The notes under the pieces are model-generated. The model was not told where the DNA came from. It made no database searches and was given only the letters and a program-made list of their open reading frames with translations. Below, piece after piece: positions 8,415-15,803 of a stretch of DNA of 64,000 bases. The stretch covers positions 5,378 to 69,377 of the forward strand of contig JBJXFD010000187.1 of assembly GCA_046153985.1 (NCBI GenBank), written 5' to 3'. Every line of letters begins with the position of its first letter. Position 1 is the stretch's first letter. A program made the position numbers and the translations under genes. The DNA comes from JABWAJ01 sp046153985 (GTDB lineage: Bacteria; Bacteroidota; Bacteroidia; Chitinophagales; Saprospiraceae).

Positions 8415-9389
8415 ATGACCCCCCAAAAAGACAGGTACCACCTGGAACGGGTTTCTACCGGTGGAAAATCGGAATTTGAAACCTTCAAAAATGAAAAAGA
8501 TCACCTGCACTATTTTCATTACAACGATGAAAATGGGCAGGCTTTGCTGTATAGCCAGGGCTACAAAGACGCCCGGAGCCGGAATGGCGGCATCTCGTCG
8601 GTGGAAAAGAATGCGAAGCGGGTAGAACGCTGCCTTGACGGCGATTGTCACTATTTCATCATTCGCGCAGCCAATAAACTGGAAATTGCACGGAGCCGTG
8701 ATTTTGCAGATGAAGCAGAAATGGATGCTGCGATTGATCAGATGCAGCGCAGCCTGCTTGCCGGTGTGGATATAGGAACTACACCCGCCCCGGCGCCTAA
8801 GCAAGCACCGGTTGCGCCCAAGCAGGAACCCGCGCTTCAGCCCTCCCGCTATCGGTTTAGCCTTGAGTTGCAACACCGGGGCGAAGGTGAACCCATGCTG
8901 GGCGTCATTGAATACCCGGTTACAGGTGACAAAACTACCTTTAAGGGAATTGATACCGGAGCGATTGAGCGGTTCGTCACCCGGTTTGCCGTGCCGCCAC
9001 CCGCCAAAAAACAACCACGGCCTCCTTTAGCGATGCTGCCTCCTCAATCAGAAGACCTCACCATCACGACAACAGAAGGTCGCTACCTTGGGGATAATCT
9101 GTTCCCAGGCGACGCTGCGCTGGAAATACACATGGATTTAGCTGAACCGGGAGCAGCGGGCGAGGCAACTTTTATGGCAAAAGTGTATGCAAGGTCGTTG
9201 GACTCAGGGGATAATATCCTCCTGTTAGAGCAGCAGGGTTTTGTTGCTGAAACAGGGGGAATAACCATGCCGGTGCGCCTGGAGAACCTAATACCGGGCT
9301 CTTATCGGCTGGTGTCGAATGTGGATATGCATACCAATGGCGTAATCAAACACCTGGAAGCCAGTCGTTTGGTGCACTTAGTTGCTTAA
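8415..9389 (+). CDS. YegP/DUF1508-domain protein with C-terminal beta domain
   Basis: The 324-residue protein has an N-terminal YegP (DUF1508) repeat region, about residues 15-115, shown by NGQALLYSQGYKDARSRNGG and YFIIRAANKLEIARSRDF. A Pro/Ala-rich linker (APAPKQAPVAPKQEPALQP, about 125-143) leads to two further beta-rich segments. The last one (about 215-324) ends in LENLIPGSYRLVSNV, which resembles the strand pattern GVYRVVARLRW of the twin 153-residue proteins upstream. YegP proteins have no settled biochemical role. No signal peptide is present, so the protein is probably cytoplasmic. Gene position suggests a shared function with the twins; that is inference from neighbourhood and from weak pattern likeness. 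Confidence 0.78.
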   Translation: MTPQKDRYHLERVSTGGKSEFETFKNEKDHLHYFHYNDENGQALLYSQGYKDARSRNGGISSVEKNAKRVERCLDGDCHYFIIRAANKLEIARSRDFADEAEMDAAIDQMQRSLLAGVDIGTTPAPAPKQAPVAPKQEPALQPSRYRFSLELQHRGEGEPMLGVIEYPVTGDKTTFKGIDTGAIERFVTRFAVPPPAKKQPRPPLAMLPPQSEDLTITTTEGRYLGDNLFPGDAALEIHMDLAEPGAAGEATFMAKVYARSLDSGDNILLLEQQGFVAETGGITMPVRLENLIPGSYRLVSNVDMHTNGVIKHLEASRLVHLVA

Positions 9390-9396
9390 CCAACCC

Positions 9397-9420
9397 ACTG
9401 AACAGGAAATCCGGTTCAGT
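9397..9420. terminator. hairpin between convergent genes
   Basis: ACTGAAC (9397-9403) pairs with GTTCAGT (9414-9420) across a 10-base loop. It lies between the plus-strand YegP gene and the convergent small zinc-ribbon-like gene, whose stop codon is inside the right arm. It probably serves both strands. Confidence 0.55.
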
Positions 9421-9646
9421 TCATATTGGTATTCGGATTAATCCCGACGGGGAAGTGCATGCCGGAATGCAAGACCGAAAATTCGCCCCCGCGGACTTTC
9501 ATTTCTCCGGTCTCCCAATTCATCCGGCGTACATAATCGCATTGCGGGCATCGAAAGATGATCCAGTTGTCTTTGCGTTCGCTAAAACATTCGTGGCGCT
9601 CTTCTTCGTGGTTAGAATCATACTGTGATGGTGTCATGGTCGTCAT
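9416..9646 (-). CDS. small zinc-ribbon-like protein (76 aa)
   Basis: The 76-residue product contains HEC near residue 20 and CPQC at 33-36 in the context NWIIFRCPQCDYVRRMNW, which looks like half of a zinc ribbon or a single treble-clef knuckle. The remainder is hydrophilic, and the C-terminus (GINPNTNMN) appears disordered. It starts with MTTMTPSQ at 9646 and is divergent from the SARP gene, with which it shares the 277-base upstream region. No family name can be given. Support comes from the Cys pattern and the placement between genes; the ORF is short, so some doubt remains. Confidence 0.6.
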   Translation of the reverse strand: MTTMTPSQYDSNHEEERHECFSERKDNWIIFRCPQCDYVRRMNWETGEMKVRGGEFSVLHSGMHFPVGINPNTNMN

Positions 9647-9923
9647 TTTTTAAAATTTGACGTCCTCATCCTGTTTCATGCGGGTCTGACAAAGTTGATC
9701 AATAGTACAAAAGTTGTACGGAGCAAGACAATAAAAGTTCCGTGAAATTGGCAGGGTAGTGCACAAATATGGCTACCTTGCATCAATAATCCAAATTAAA
9801 AAACGCGATAAAAAAACCTGTCGTTATTTTTCTGATTTTCAAGTAACAAACACTGCGCACAATAGATAAACACGTAGGATCTCATTAAAGATCACGTGTC
9901 TGATTATTGACCCAATAAACACC
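9647..9923. promoter_or_regulatory. divergent promoter region of SARP gene
   Basis: This 277-base gap separates the divergent zinc-ribbon-like gene and the SARP regulator. A plus-strand -7-like box TACCTTGC at 9774-9781 (consensus TAnnTTTG) with TTG at 9748-9750 could drive the SARP gene with a leader of about 135 bases. GATC-N8-GATC symmetry lies just after 9870. No TTTCAG triplet repeat like that at 7159 is present. Confidence 0.4.
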
Positions 9924-11219
9924 ATGAGAATGCCTACCCCCTACATCGTGTTATTTGGCGGTAATGAAAAAGCTATTTCCGGCCTGAAAAGCCTGTTCGA
10001 CCGGAAAGCTGTGCTTAAACCGTACCGCATAGAAGACGCTTCCGTCTTTAGCTTAGCTGAAACAGCGGCTTCCTATTTTGTAGTTTTTGCAGAAAAAAAC
10101 GGCAGTAAATCCATCGCGGCCTTGCGTACCCTTCAATCGCAATTCCCGGCCATTCCCCGCATTGTACTTGCCGCTCCGGCGCTTCTGGAACAGGTGGATG
10201 ATTACGTCAGCGCCGGGTGTTCGCGATTTTTGTTCTATCCGCAACAGGCGGACCGGCTGTTGGATCTGATCGCAACAGAAAGTACAACGCTGCCCGGATC
10301 GGCGCCATCCCGCGACCGCAACAATTTCACCGGCGCCATCCTGAACATGATCAACCAAGCTTTGTCTATTGGCATCGTACCCAAATCCGTGGCCCGGATT
10401 ATTAGCCTCAGTACACTGCCCGATTTGCCGCCAACCGGTATCCAGGCGCAGTTTTTGGGCAATTTTGAGGTATGCATTGAGGGTAACCTGCTTCCGGAAT
10501 TGAAAGGCAAAAAACTAAAATTGCTGTTGGCGTACCTACTCTACCAGGCGCCCAGACAAATCCATAAAAACACCTTAGCCGATTTATTTTGGGGCGACAT
10601 AGACACCGCTGCCAATTCGCTCCAGGTTGCCGTCTGCCAGTTGCGGAAACACATCCGGGAAACCACCGGCTACTCCGATTTGATTAGCCATGAAAACGAA
10701 CGATATTTCATCAATCCGGCCTACGCCCTTTCCAGCGATGCGGCTTCGTTCCGCACATTTTGGCAAGACGGGCAATTGCAGGAATTGCGCTCAGGCCTGG
10801 AAGAGGCATTGCCTGCCTATCACGAAGCCATCGGGCAATACAATGGAGAATTTATGGAAGACCTGGGCCGTCATTGTGAGCCCTGGATCGAACAGGAGCG
10901 GAACGCTCTGTCTGAAAAATACCTGCACGTGCTGGAGCGCATGGGCGTTTATTTTTTCCGGGAAGGCAATCCCACTGTTGCCATCAACCTTTGCCAGCGC
11001 ATCTTAGAAAAAGAGCCCTATTTTGAAACAGCCTACCGCCTGCTGATGATCTGTTACGACCAGTTGGGGCAGCGCGGCCACGCCATTGCCACCTACCAAA
11101 AGTGTACGGCAGCGCTCTGGGAGCAATACAAAATCAAGCCTTCCGCAGAAACAGAGGCAGCTTACCGCAAAATGGTGAGCGGAGTTGGGGTGGATGGCAG
11201 GCTATCGAGTTGCGCGTAG
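9924..11219 (+). CDS. SARP-family transcriptional regulator (receiver-like, OmpR-type wHTH, BTAD)
   Basis: This 431-residue protein has three parts. Residues 1-115 look like a degenerate response-regulator receiver (YIVLFGGN, VVFAEKN, IVLAAPA strands) without the usual acidic pocket and Asp-Thr-Lys set. Residues about 170-270 form an OmpR/SARP winged helix (LKGKKLKLLLAYLLYQAPR, TLADLFWGDIDTAANSLQ, VAVCQLRKHIRE). The remaining C-terminal part is a bacterial transcriptional activation domain with TPR-like helices (AINLCQRILEKEPYFETAYR). SARPs activate genes by binding direct repeats spaced by about one helical turn. The gene stands alone after a long leader. A target at 7159-7186 is proposed. 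A pseudo-receiver suggests regulation by a ligand or partner rather than phosphorylation. Confidence 0.85.
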   Translation: MRMPTPYIVLFGGNEKAISGLKSLFDRKAVLKPYRIEDASVFSLAETAASYFVVFAEKNGSKSIAALRTLQSQFPAIPRIVLAAPALLEQVDDYVSAGCSRFLFYPQQADRLLDLIATESTTLPGSAPSRDRNNFTGAILNMINQALSIGIVPKSVARIISLSTLPDLPPTGIQAQFLGNFEVCIEGNLLPELKGKKLKLLLAYLLYQAPRQIHKNTLADLFWGDIDTAANSLQVAVCQLRKHIRETTGYSDLISHENERYFINPAYALSSDAASFRTFWQDGQLQELRSGLEEALPAYHEAIGQYNGEFMEDLGRHCEPWIEQERNALSEKYLHVLERMGVYFFREGNPTVAINLCQRILEKEPYFETAYRLLMICYDQLGQRGHAIATYQKCTAALWEQYKIKPSAETEAAYRKMVSGVGVDGRLSSCA

Positions 11220-11246
11220 TGGGAATGTTCTGGATTTTAGGGATTG

Positions 11247-11277
11247 TTGCAATTCAACGAAAATATCCATAACTTTG
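11247..11277 (+). promoter_or_regulatory. Bacteroidota-type promoter of the toxin-antitoxin pair
   Basis: TAACTTTG at 11270-11277 matches the -7 consensus TAnnTTTG exactly, and TTG at 11247-11249 lies 20 bases upstream. The expected transcript would start about 8 bases before the ATG at 11292. Confidence 0.65.
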
Positions 11278-11291
11278 TATAAATTCAGTTT

Positions 11292-11561
11292 ATGCAAAGA
11301 GCTTCCAATTTTAATCCTTATTGGATGCTTCTCAAAGATTTAAGCGTTGAAGAGAAGCTATTTCTTATTGAGTTGCTTGTTAAGTCAATTCAAAAAGGAT
11401 CTGCTGCGCCTCAACTACAGGAAGCTCCTTATCCTGATCAGAATGATAGTTGGGTACAACATTTCGCCGGAAGTTGGAGCGACCTGCCAGGCACAGCCGA
11501 AGAAATGATTACATTGATTGAGGGAGCACGTACAATGAGTCGTCCTATAGAAACCCTATGA
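11292..11561 (+). CDS. VapB-type antitoxin of a PIN toxin pair
   Basis: The 89-residue protein has a central helical segment LSVEEKLFLIELLVKSIQ typical of short antitoxins that precede PIN toxins, followed by an acidic, probably flexible C-terminal half (WSDLPGTAEEMITLIEGAR) that could wrap the toxin. No clear AbrB or RHH motif is seen, so DNA binding is not evident from sequence. Its last four bases (ATGA) overlap the toxin start, the usual arrangement for translational coupling. A good promoter lies directly upstream. The role as antitoxin is inferred from position and size. Confidence 0.75.
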   Translation: MQRASNFNPYWMLLKDLSVEEKLFLIELLVKSIQKGSAAPQLQEAPYPDQNDSWVQHFAGSWSDLPGTAEEMITLIEGARTMSRPIETL

Positions 11562-11962
11562 AGTATTTATTAGACACGAATATCATTATTTTTTGGCTTA
11601 AAGGCCGCTATAATATAGCCGATAAAATCAAGCAGGTAGGCGCTGCTAATTGTTTTGTTTCCGAAGTTTCTGTCGCCGAATTGCGATTCGGAGTAGCTTG
11701 TTCAGAGCCGGAATTACTGGAAGAAAAACGCAGCCGTTTATCCTCTTTTTTATCTCACCTTCAAATTATTCCATTCTCTGTTGCCATTGATCTTTATGCG
11801 ACTGAAAAAGCCCGATTGCGCGCTAAAGGAGAGATCATTTCTGATTTTGACCTGCTCATAGGCGCTACTGCTGTGCAATTGGAAATGAAAATGGTGACCA
11901 ATAACAGCAAACACCTTTCCAGGCTACAGGGAATTGATCTTGAGGATTGGACCACGGTCTGA
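11558..11962 (+). CDS. vapC: VapC-family PIN-domain ribonuclease toxin
   Basis: The 134-residue protein is a full PIN domain. MKYLLDTNI places Asp6 at the first acidic site, SVAELRFG gives Glu41, and ISDFDLLIGATA supplies Asp96 and Asp98. The segment VTNNSKHLSRLQGIDLEDW matches the usual C-terminal end of VapC toxins. PIN toxins cleave RNA, often initiator tRNA or rRNA, with Mg2+. The start overlaps the antitoxin stop (ATGA). All catalytic acids are present, so the toxin should be active. The precise RNA target cannot be told from sequence. Confidence 0.92.
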   Translation: MKYLLDTNIIIFWLKGRYNIADKIKQVGAANCFVSEVSVAELRFGVACSEPELLEEKRSRLSSFLSHLQIIPFSVAIDLYATEKARLRAKGEIISDFDLLIGATAVQLEMKMVTNNSKHLSRLQGIDLEDWTTV

Positions 11963-12044
11963 TTTTTATGATCCACCCACCATTTTTTCATCTTCCCGCA
12001 TCTTTGTTTTTATAGCTTAATTTTTAGTTATAAAATTTATTTCT

Positions 12045-12052
12045 TAGTTTTG
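12045..12052 (+). promoter_or_regulatory. -7 box upstream of M56 gene
   Basis: TAGTTTTG matches TAnnTTTG exactly and lies in a very AT-rich stretch (12010-12060). It is about 100 bases before the preferred ATG at 12156. No BlaI/MecI repressor gene, the usual partner, is found upstream; the preceding gene is the PIN toxin. Confidence 0.5.
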
Positions 12053-12155
12053 TACTTTAAACAGGTTTCATAAACCGAAACGATTCCTCAATCTGGTGAA
12101 TGAGGCCGTGTACCGTCAGCGACGGGCATTAATTGACTTTTCAAAAGGTAAAGAC

Positions 12156-13760
12156 ATGGCGCTATATCTATTCGAAAGTTCGCTGTGCTGGCTGCTTTTC
12201 TACGGCTTTTACGCCCTGACGCTCAGCAGCGAAACCTTCTTTCAGCTCAACCGCTGGTACCTGTTGTCTACCTTAGCACTGGGGGCCATTATCCCGCACC
12301 TTGAAATCCCGGCAGGCTGGGTAACACAGGCGCCCGAAGTAGCTTTGAGTGCCTGGCTGCCCATGGCAGAAGTGGGAGCAATGCCTACTGTTGTTGTGAC
12401 AAGCACCTTAGGGAGTCCCGCCTTCGACATCTGGGCTGTATTGATGCCGGTTTACTGGCTCGGTGTGGCCTTCGCCAGCCTGCGCTTTTTATTGGGCGTA
12501 AGCCAAATTTTCCGACTATACCTCAAAGGGCAAAAAATCCGCCATGCTGCCTACACGCTGGTGCTGACTGACCCGGGGCGCCTTCCGTTTTCTTTTGGCA
12601 GGTGGCTTTTCGTTAGCCGGGAAAACCACTTTTCAGAAGCCGAAACCGAAAAAATCATCCGGCACGAGCTGGCGCATATCCGCGGCCGGCATACTGCGGA
12701 TGTCTTGTTGATGGAAATCTTTTGCATGCTGTTGTGGTGGAGCCCCGCCGTTTACCTGTATCGCCGATCCCTGCGCACCGTACACGAATATTTAGCCGAC
12801 CATGCGGTATTGCGCACGGCCCGGCGTAAAGAATATGGCCATTTGTTGATCAGACAGGCGCAATCCGGAATGCAGCCTGTCCTTGCGAATCACTTTTTTC
12901 ATTCACAACTTAAAAAACGAATTAAGATGATGACTAAAATGAAATCTGGAAAACGGGCCTTAGCGAAATACCTGACAGTTTTCCCATTACTGGTACTGGC
13001 GATGTTGTTGTTTGCAAACCGGGAAGCGCTGGCGCAAGCGAAGTTTTCCGATAGTCCGATTGCCAGCGACCCCATTTTCAAAGTCGTGGAAGAAATGCCG
13101 CGCTTCCCTGGTGCAGGTTGCGAAAACAGCGAGTTGAGCACCGCTGCTAAAAAGGAGTGCGCTGACCGGGCCATGCTGGAATATATCAACAAAAACATCA
13201 AATACCCGAAAGCAGCGCGCGATGCCGGAGCAGAGGGCATTGTGGTAGTTTCCTTTGTTGTTGATCAAACAGGTGAGATTCGCGATGCAAAAGTTGTACG
13301 CGATATCGGCATGGGGACCAATGAAGAAGTGCTGCGCTTAGTTGGCGAAATGCCCGACTGGATTCCAGGCAAGCAACGCGGCCAGGCCGTCAATGTTCAG
13401 TTCAATCTGCCGATCAGATTTAAATTGGATACCTCCGAGCCAGAAGTGGGTGAAAACGCGAAGCCACAGCCCCAACCTGCTTTCCCTGCGAAGGAGAACG
13501 AATGGGAGCCTGCCAATTTCAGCGCATCGCCTAACCCGGCTTCCAACCAGGTACGGGTGTATTTCGAAACGGAGGCAAAATCGGTGTATATAAGCATTGA
13601 TGACGCCGCTAGCAAACTCATCTTCGAAGAGAACGTGACGGACTTCAATGGCGTTTATGACAAAACCTTCGACTTAGCCGGAGTGCCAAAAGGCATGGTT
13701 AGGATAATAGTAATAGGGGATGGTAAGGGCGTTTATTTACACAAACTCATTGTGCAATAG
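12156..13760 (+). CDS. BlaR1/MecR1-like M56 membrane peptidase with TonB domain and Por-type C-terminal tail
   Basis: The 534-residue protein starts MALYLFESSLCWLLFYGFY, the usual start for this family, and has four membrane segments. The M56 zinc site is RHELAHIRGRHTADV with the downstream EYLADHAVL. A further membrane segment (FPLLVLAMLLFANREALAQ) precedes a TonB C-terminal domain (KYPKAARDAGAEGIVVVSF to VQFNLPIRFKL). The last 75 residues (SASPNPASNQVRVYF to YLHKLIVQ) look like a T9SS type A tail, unusual for an inner-membrane protein. M56 sensors normally cleave a BlaI repressor, but none is adjacent. A frame open from a GTG at 12096 was not used because ATG 12156 has a better N-terminus and an upstream AAAGGT. 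Confidence 0.85.
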   Translation: MALYLFESSLCWLLFYGFYALTLSSETFFQLNRWYLLSTLALGAIIPHLEIPAGWVTQAPEVALSAWLPMAEVGAMPTVVVTSTLGSPAFDIWAVLMPVYWLGVAFASLRFLLGVSQIFRLYLKGQKIRHAAYTLVLTDPGRLPFSFGRWLFVSRENHFSEAETEKIIRHELAHIRGRHTADVLLMEIFCMLLWWSPAVYLYRRSLRTVHEYLADHAVLRTARRKEYGHLLIRQAQSGMQPVLANHFFHSQLKKRIKMMTKMKSGKRALAKYLTVFPLLVLAMLLFANREALAQAKFSDSPIASDPIFKVVEEMPRFPGAGCENSELSTAAKKECADRAMLEYINKNIKYPKAARDAGAEGIVVVSFVVDQTGEIRDAKVVRDIGMGTNEEVLRLVGEMPDWIPGKQRGQAVNVQFNLPIRFKLDTSEPEVGENAKPQPQPAFPAKENEWEPANFSASPNPASNQVRVYFETEAKSVYISIDDAASKLIFEENVTDFNGVYDKTFDLAGVPKGMVRIIVIGDGKGVYLHKLIVQ

Positions 13761-13814
13761 GGAATGCGAATGGGAGCTATGAAAATTTAAAGGGAAGGGG
13801 GCAAGTTGGCAAGG

Positions 13815-13859
13815 GGCAAATTGGCATTTTCCAATTTCAAATTCCTTTGCCAATTTGCC
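13815..13859. terminator. GGCAA-family palindrome between convergent genes
   Basis: GGCAAATTGGCA (13815-13826) and TGCCAATTTGCC (13848-13859) form a perfect 12-bp stem with a 21-base loop, preceded by GGCAAGTTGGCAAGG. It lies between the convergent M56 and XisI genes and is related to the larger repeat at 53390-53487. Bidirectional termination is the likely role. Confidence 0.65.
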
Positions 13860-13870
13860 TCTTTACACCC

Positions 13871-14212
13871 CTAAGCAGCAGCGTACCCGGATTCAGACCG
13901 CAATTCAGGAAATTGTAATCCAAGAACAATGTCACTTTTAAGGATACCCTTTTCTACCAATTGTTGTGCAATCAGTACATCCGTCCGATTTTCCTGAACC
14001 CAAACTTTACCGTCCTTTATGTCAAAATGAAAGATAACATAAAATTGGTATTCGTCTTTTCTCCAGCCACAGTTCAGGAGCTGATAATGCCTTTCTTCAC
14101 GGTCAATGATGACCTTGGCTTCAAGGCCATCCCGTTGCTGATTATACATCGCAGCGTATTCCCGAAGCGTGTCAATGATGATTTGCTCGTATTTTATTAG
14201 TTTGTTATCCAT
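13871..14212 (-). CDS. xisI: XisI family protein
   Basis: The 113-residue protein carries the family signatures DREERHYQLLNCGWRKDE, FHFDIKDGKVWVQENRTD and KSDIVLGLQFPELRSESGYA. XisI was named as a factor controlling excision of the fdxN element in heterocystous cyanobacteria; homologues are widespread in bacteria that lack that element, so a role in excision here is unlikely and the real function is open. The gene overlaps xisH by 16 bases, as in most genomes where the pair occurs. No fdxN element or site-specific recombinase is present in this window. The family call is firm, the function is not. Confidence 0.92.
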   Translation of the reverse strand: MDNKLIKYEQIIIDTLREYAAMYNQQRDGLEAKVIIDREERHYQLLNCGWRKDEYQFYVIFHFDIKDGKVWVQENRTDVLIAQQLVEKGILKSDIVLGLQFPELRSESGYAAA

Positions 14213-14616
14213 TGCGTTATCTCTTCTGACATAGGATCAAAAATAACAACTTTTATTTGATATCGGTCTAAGGCTTTTAACAAAATAGGTATTTTTTTGA
14301 TTTTTTGGTAGGTTTTCTCTGGAATAGCGAGGAAGATCAATCTTTCCGGCTCTTGTTCTTCCAGGCCTAACCCATAGTCTAAGTATTGACCTAACGCTGT
14401 ATGGAATTCATTAGGTATACTTTCACCTGCAAAACTTTTAATTTCTACTACTATCTTTTCGCCCTCTTTTTGGGCTGCAATAAGTTTCTCCGCACCGAGG
14501 TCAACCGGATAGTTGACACCGACCAATTTCAAGAAATAAGGATCATGTGTGACAACCCAACCATCTTTTTCTAATGCTCGGCGAACTTGATGATGGTATT
14601 TATCTTTTGCAGCCAT
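14197..14616 (-). CDS. xisH: XisH family protein, PD-(D/E)xK-like nuclease fold
   Basis: The 139-residue protein starts MAAKDKYHHQVRRALEKDGW and contains NYPVDLGAEKLIAAQ followed by KIVVEIKSF. Asp39, Glu58 and Lys60 therefore fit the D...ExK pattern of PD-(D/E)xK nucleases, and XisH belongs to that superfamily. It is translated just before XisI with a 16-base overlap. A -7-like box TAATCTTG lies on the minus strand at 14649-14642. In cyanobacteria the pair affects fdxN excision, but here a nuclease-plus-partner module of unknown target is a better reading. Base composition is more AT-rich than in the M56 gene. Confidence 0.92.
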   Translation of the reverse strand: MAAKDKYHHQVRRALEKDGWVVTHDPYFLKLVGVNYPVDLGAEKLIAAQKEGEKIVVEIKSFAGESIPNEFHTALGQYLDYGLGLEEQEPERLIFLAIPEKTYQKIKKIPILLKALDRYQIKVVIFDPMSEEITQWITN

Positions 14617-14810
14617 AAAGTTAAAGTTTTATATTTTGATGCAAGATTAACTGGTTTTAGTAAATAATTGACCCGGTAATGAAGAGCAAGAACAACCGTT
14701 TTACGGCTGCCATCCGCATTGACTGCTACCATGACTACTATGTATTTAGACAGAACTTATTACAGTTGAGTCTGCTATGGTAAGGCAGCAGTTATTAAAA
14801 CATACACTAT
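14617..14810. other. AT-rich gap upstream of xisHI
   Basis: This gap lies between the DUF4238 gene and xisH, both on the minus strand, so the xisHI promoter should be here. A -7-like box lies at 14642-14649 on the minus strand. On the plus strand a 34-codon frame at 14679-14783 (MKSKNNRFTAAIRIDCYHDY at its start) has some protein character and may be a remnant. Confidence 0.4.
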
Positions 14811-15677
14811 CTATATGTAATTATTTTTAATTTTTTTAATAATTTCATGTAGATAGTAATCATCCTTACACGCGACAGCCTTTCTGGCAAATAAGTACAA
14901 ATCCTTATTGATCATATTTACACAATCCGAATCGTTATCCTGAATAATACAGGCTCCATGTAGTGTAGTTTTTAAAGATTGTGGAGTAGCAAGAATAAAT
15001 AATTTGTCGGTTAATGGAATGCCTATCTGGATAATTTCTTGAATACCTGCATCAGCGTAATTTTTTAGTTGCCCTCTTAATTGAAAGCAAGATGTATCTG
15101 GAAGTAAGAAGTGATCATCAGATTCTATAGAAAAAATCATAAAATCCAATGGCTCCATTTTTTTTAATATCCGCAACGCTATGGAAGCATAGTCAACATA
15201 GTTTGAATATGGCGTTTTTTGTTTTTGGCTAAGATGCTTAACTATCTCTTCGGGGCTAAAGTCATGTATCCTTGAAAAAATTTCTGATTGGAATTTTAAT
15301 AATGTTCTATCCAAAGTCTTTTTGTATTGAGGATGTCTGAGCTCTCCTAAAATTCCTAACATTGTTAGCCAACATAAAGCCTCATAAGCTTCTTCCTGCC
15401 GCTCCTTTAAAACTAAAAATTTCTCAATTATTGAAACATGTTTAACGAAATCATCTTCAAAAAGGATTTTTAGTTCTCTCTCTAACGTTGAATGATCCAG
15501 ACTCCCATTTTCCAATCTGGTATTCAAGTGATCCTCACTAAAAAGGGTTTTAGTTGATTTTTTTGGATAAAAATTATTAAGCTCTTTGTCATACAAGTAA
15601 ATAAGCTGTGTGCCATCATTGAAAAAACCTCTTTGATGGCATTGAGAAACATAATGATGATTAGTAGGAGTACTCAT
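14811..15677 (-). CDS. DUF4238 domain protein
   Basis: The 288-residue protein begins MSTPTNHHYVSQCHQRGFF, followed by QLIYLYDKELNNFYPK, the typical opening of DUF4238. The rest is helical and charged, with no signal peptide. DUF4238 proteins have no proven activity and are patchily distributed, often near mobile or defence genes. The gene is much more AT-rich than the genes on either side and uses many AAA and ATT codons, which suggests acquisition by transfer. It probably follows the 107-residue gene at 15804 on one transcript, with 126 bases between. The family call rests on the N-terminal motif; function is unknown. Confidence 0.8.
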   Translation of the reverse strand: MSTPTNHHYVSQCHQRGFFNDGTQLIYLYDKELNNFYPKKSTKTLFSEDHLNTRLENGSLDHSTLERELKILFEDDFVKHVSIIEKFLVLKERQEEAYEALCWLTMLGILGELRHPQYKKTLDRTLLKFQSEIFSRIHDFSPEEIVKHLSQKQKTPYSNYVDYASIALRILKKMEPLDFMIFSIESDDHFLLPDTSCFQLRGQLKNYADAGIQEIIQIGIPLTDKLFILATPQSLKTTLHGACIIQDNDSDCVNMINKDLYLFARKAVACKDDYYLHEIIKKIKNNYI

Positions 15678-15803
15678 CTTATCTGGAAGTATGAAGACAT
15701 ACGTATTGCTGACGCCAAAATTACATTTTTTATTGTTATCGTACTTGCTACACCACCATCACCTGAGCCTCTTCCTTAGTATAGAAAAGTCATCAATTAA
15801 AGT

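Noticed and set aside
12096..12155. GTG start of the M56 protein
   Set aside because: The 20 added residues precede the normal family N-terminus, and ATG 12156 has an AAAGGT upstream.
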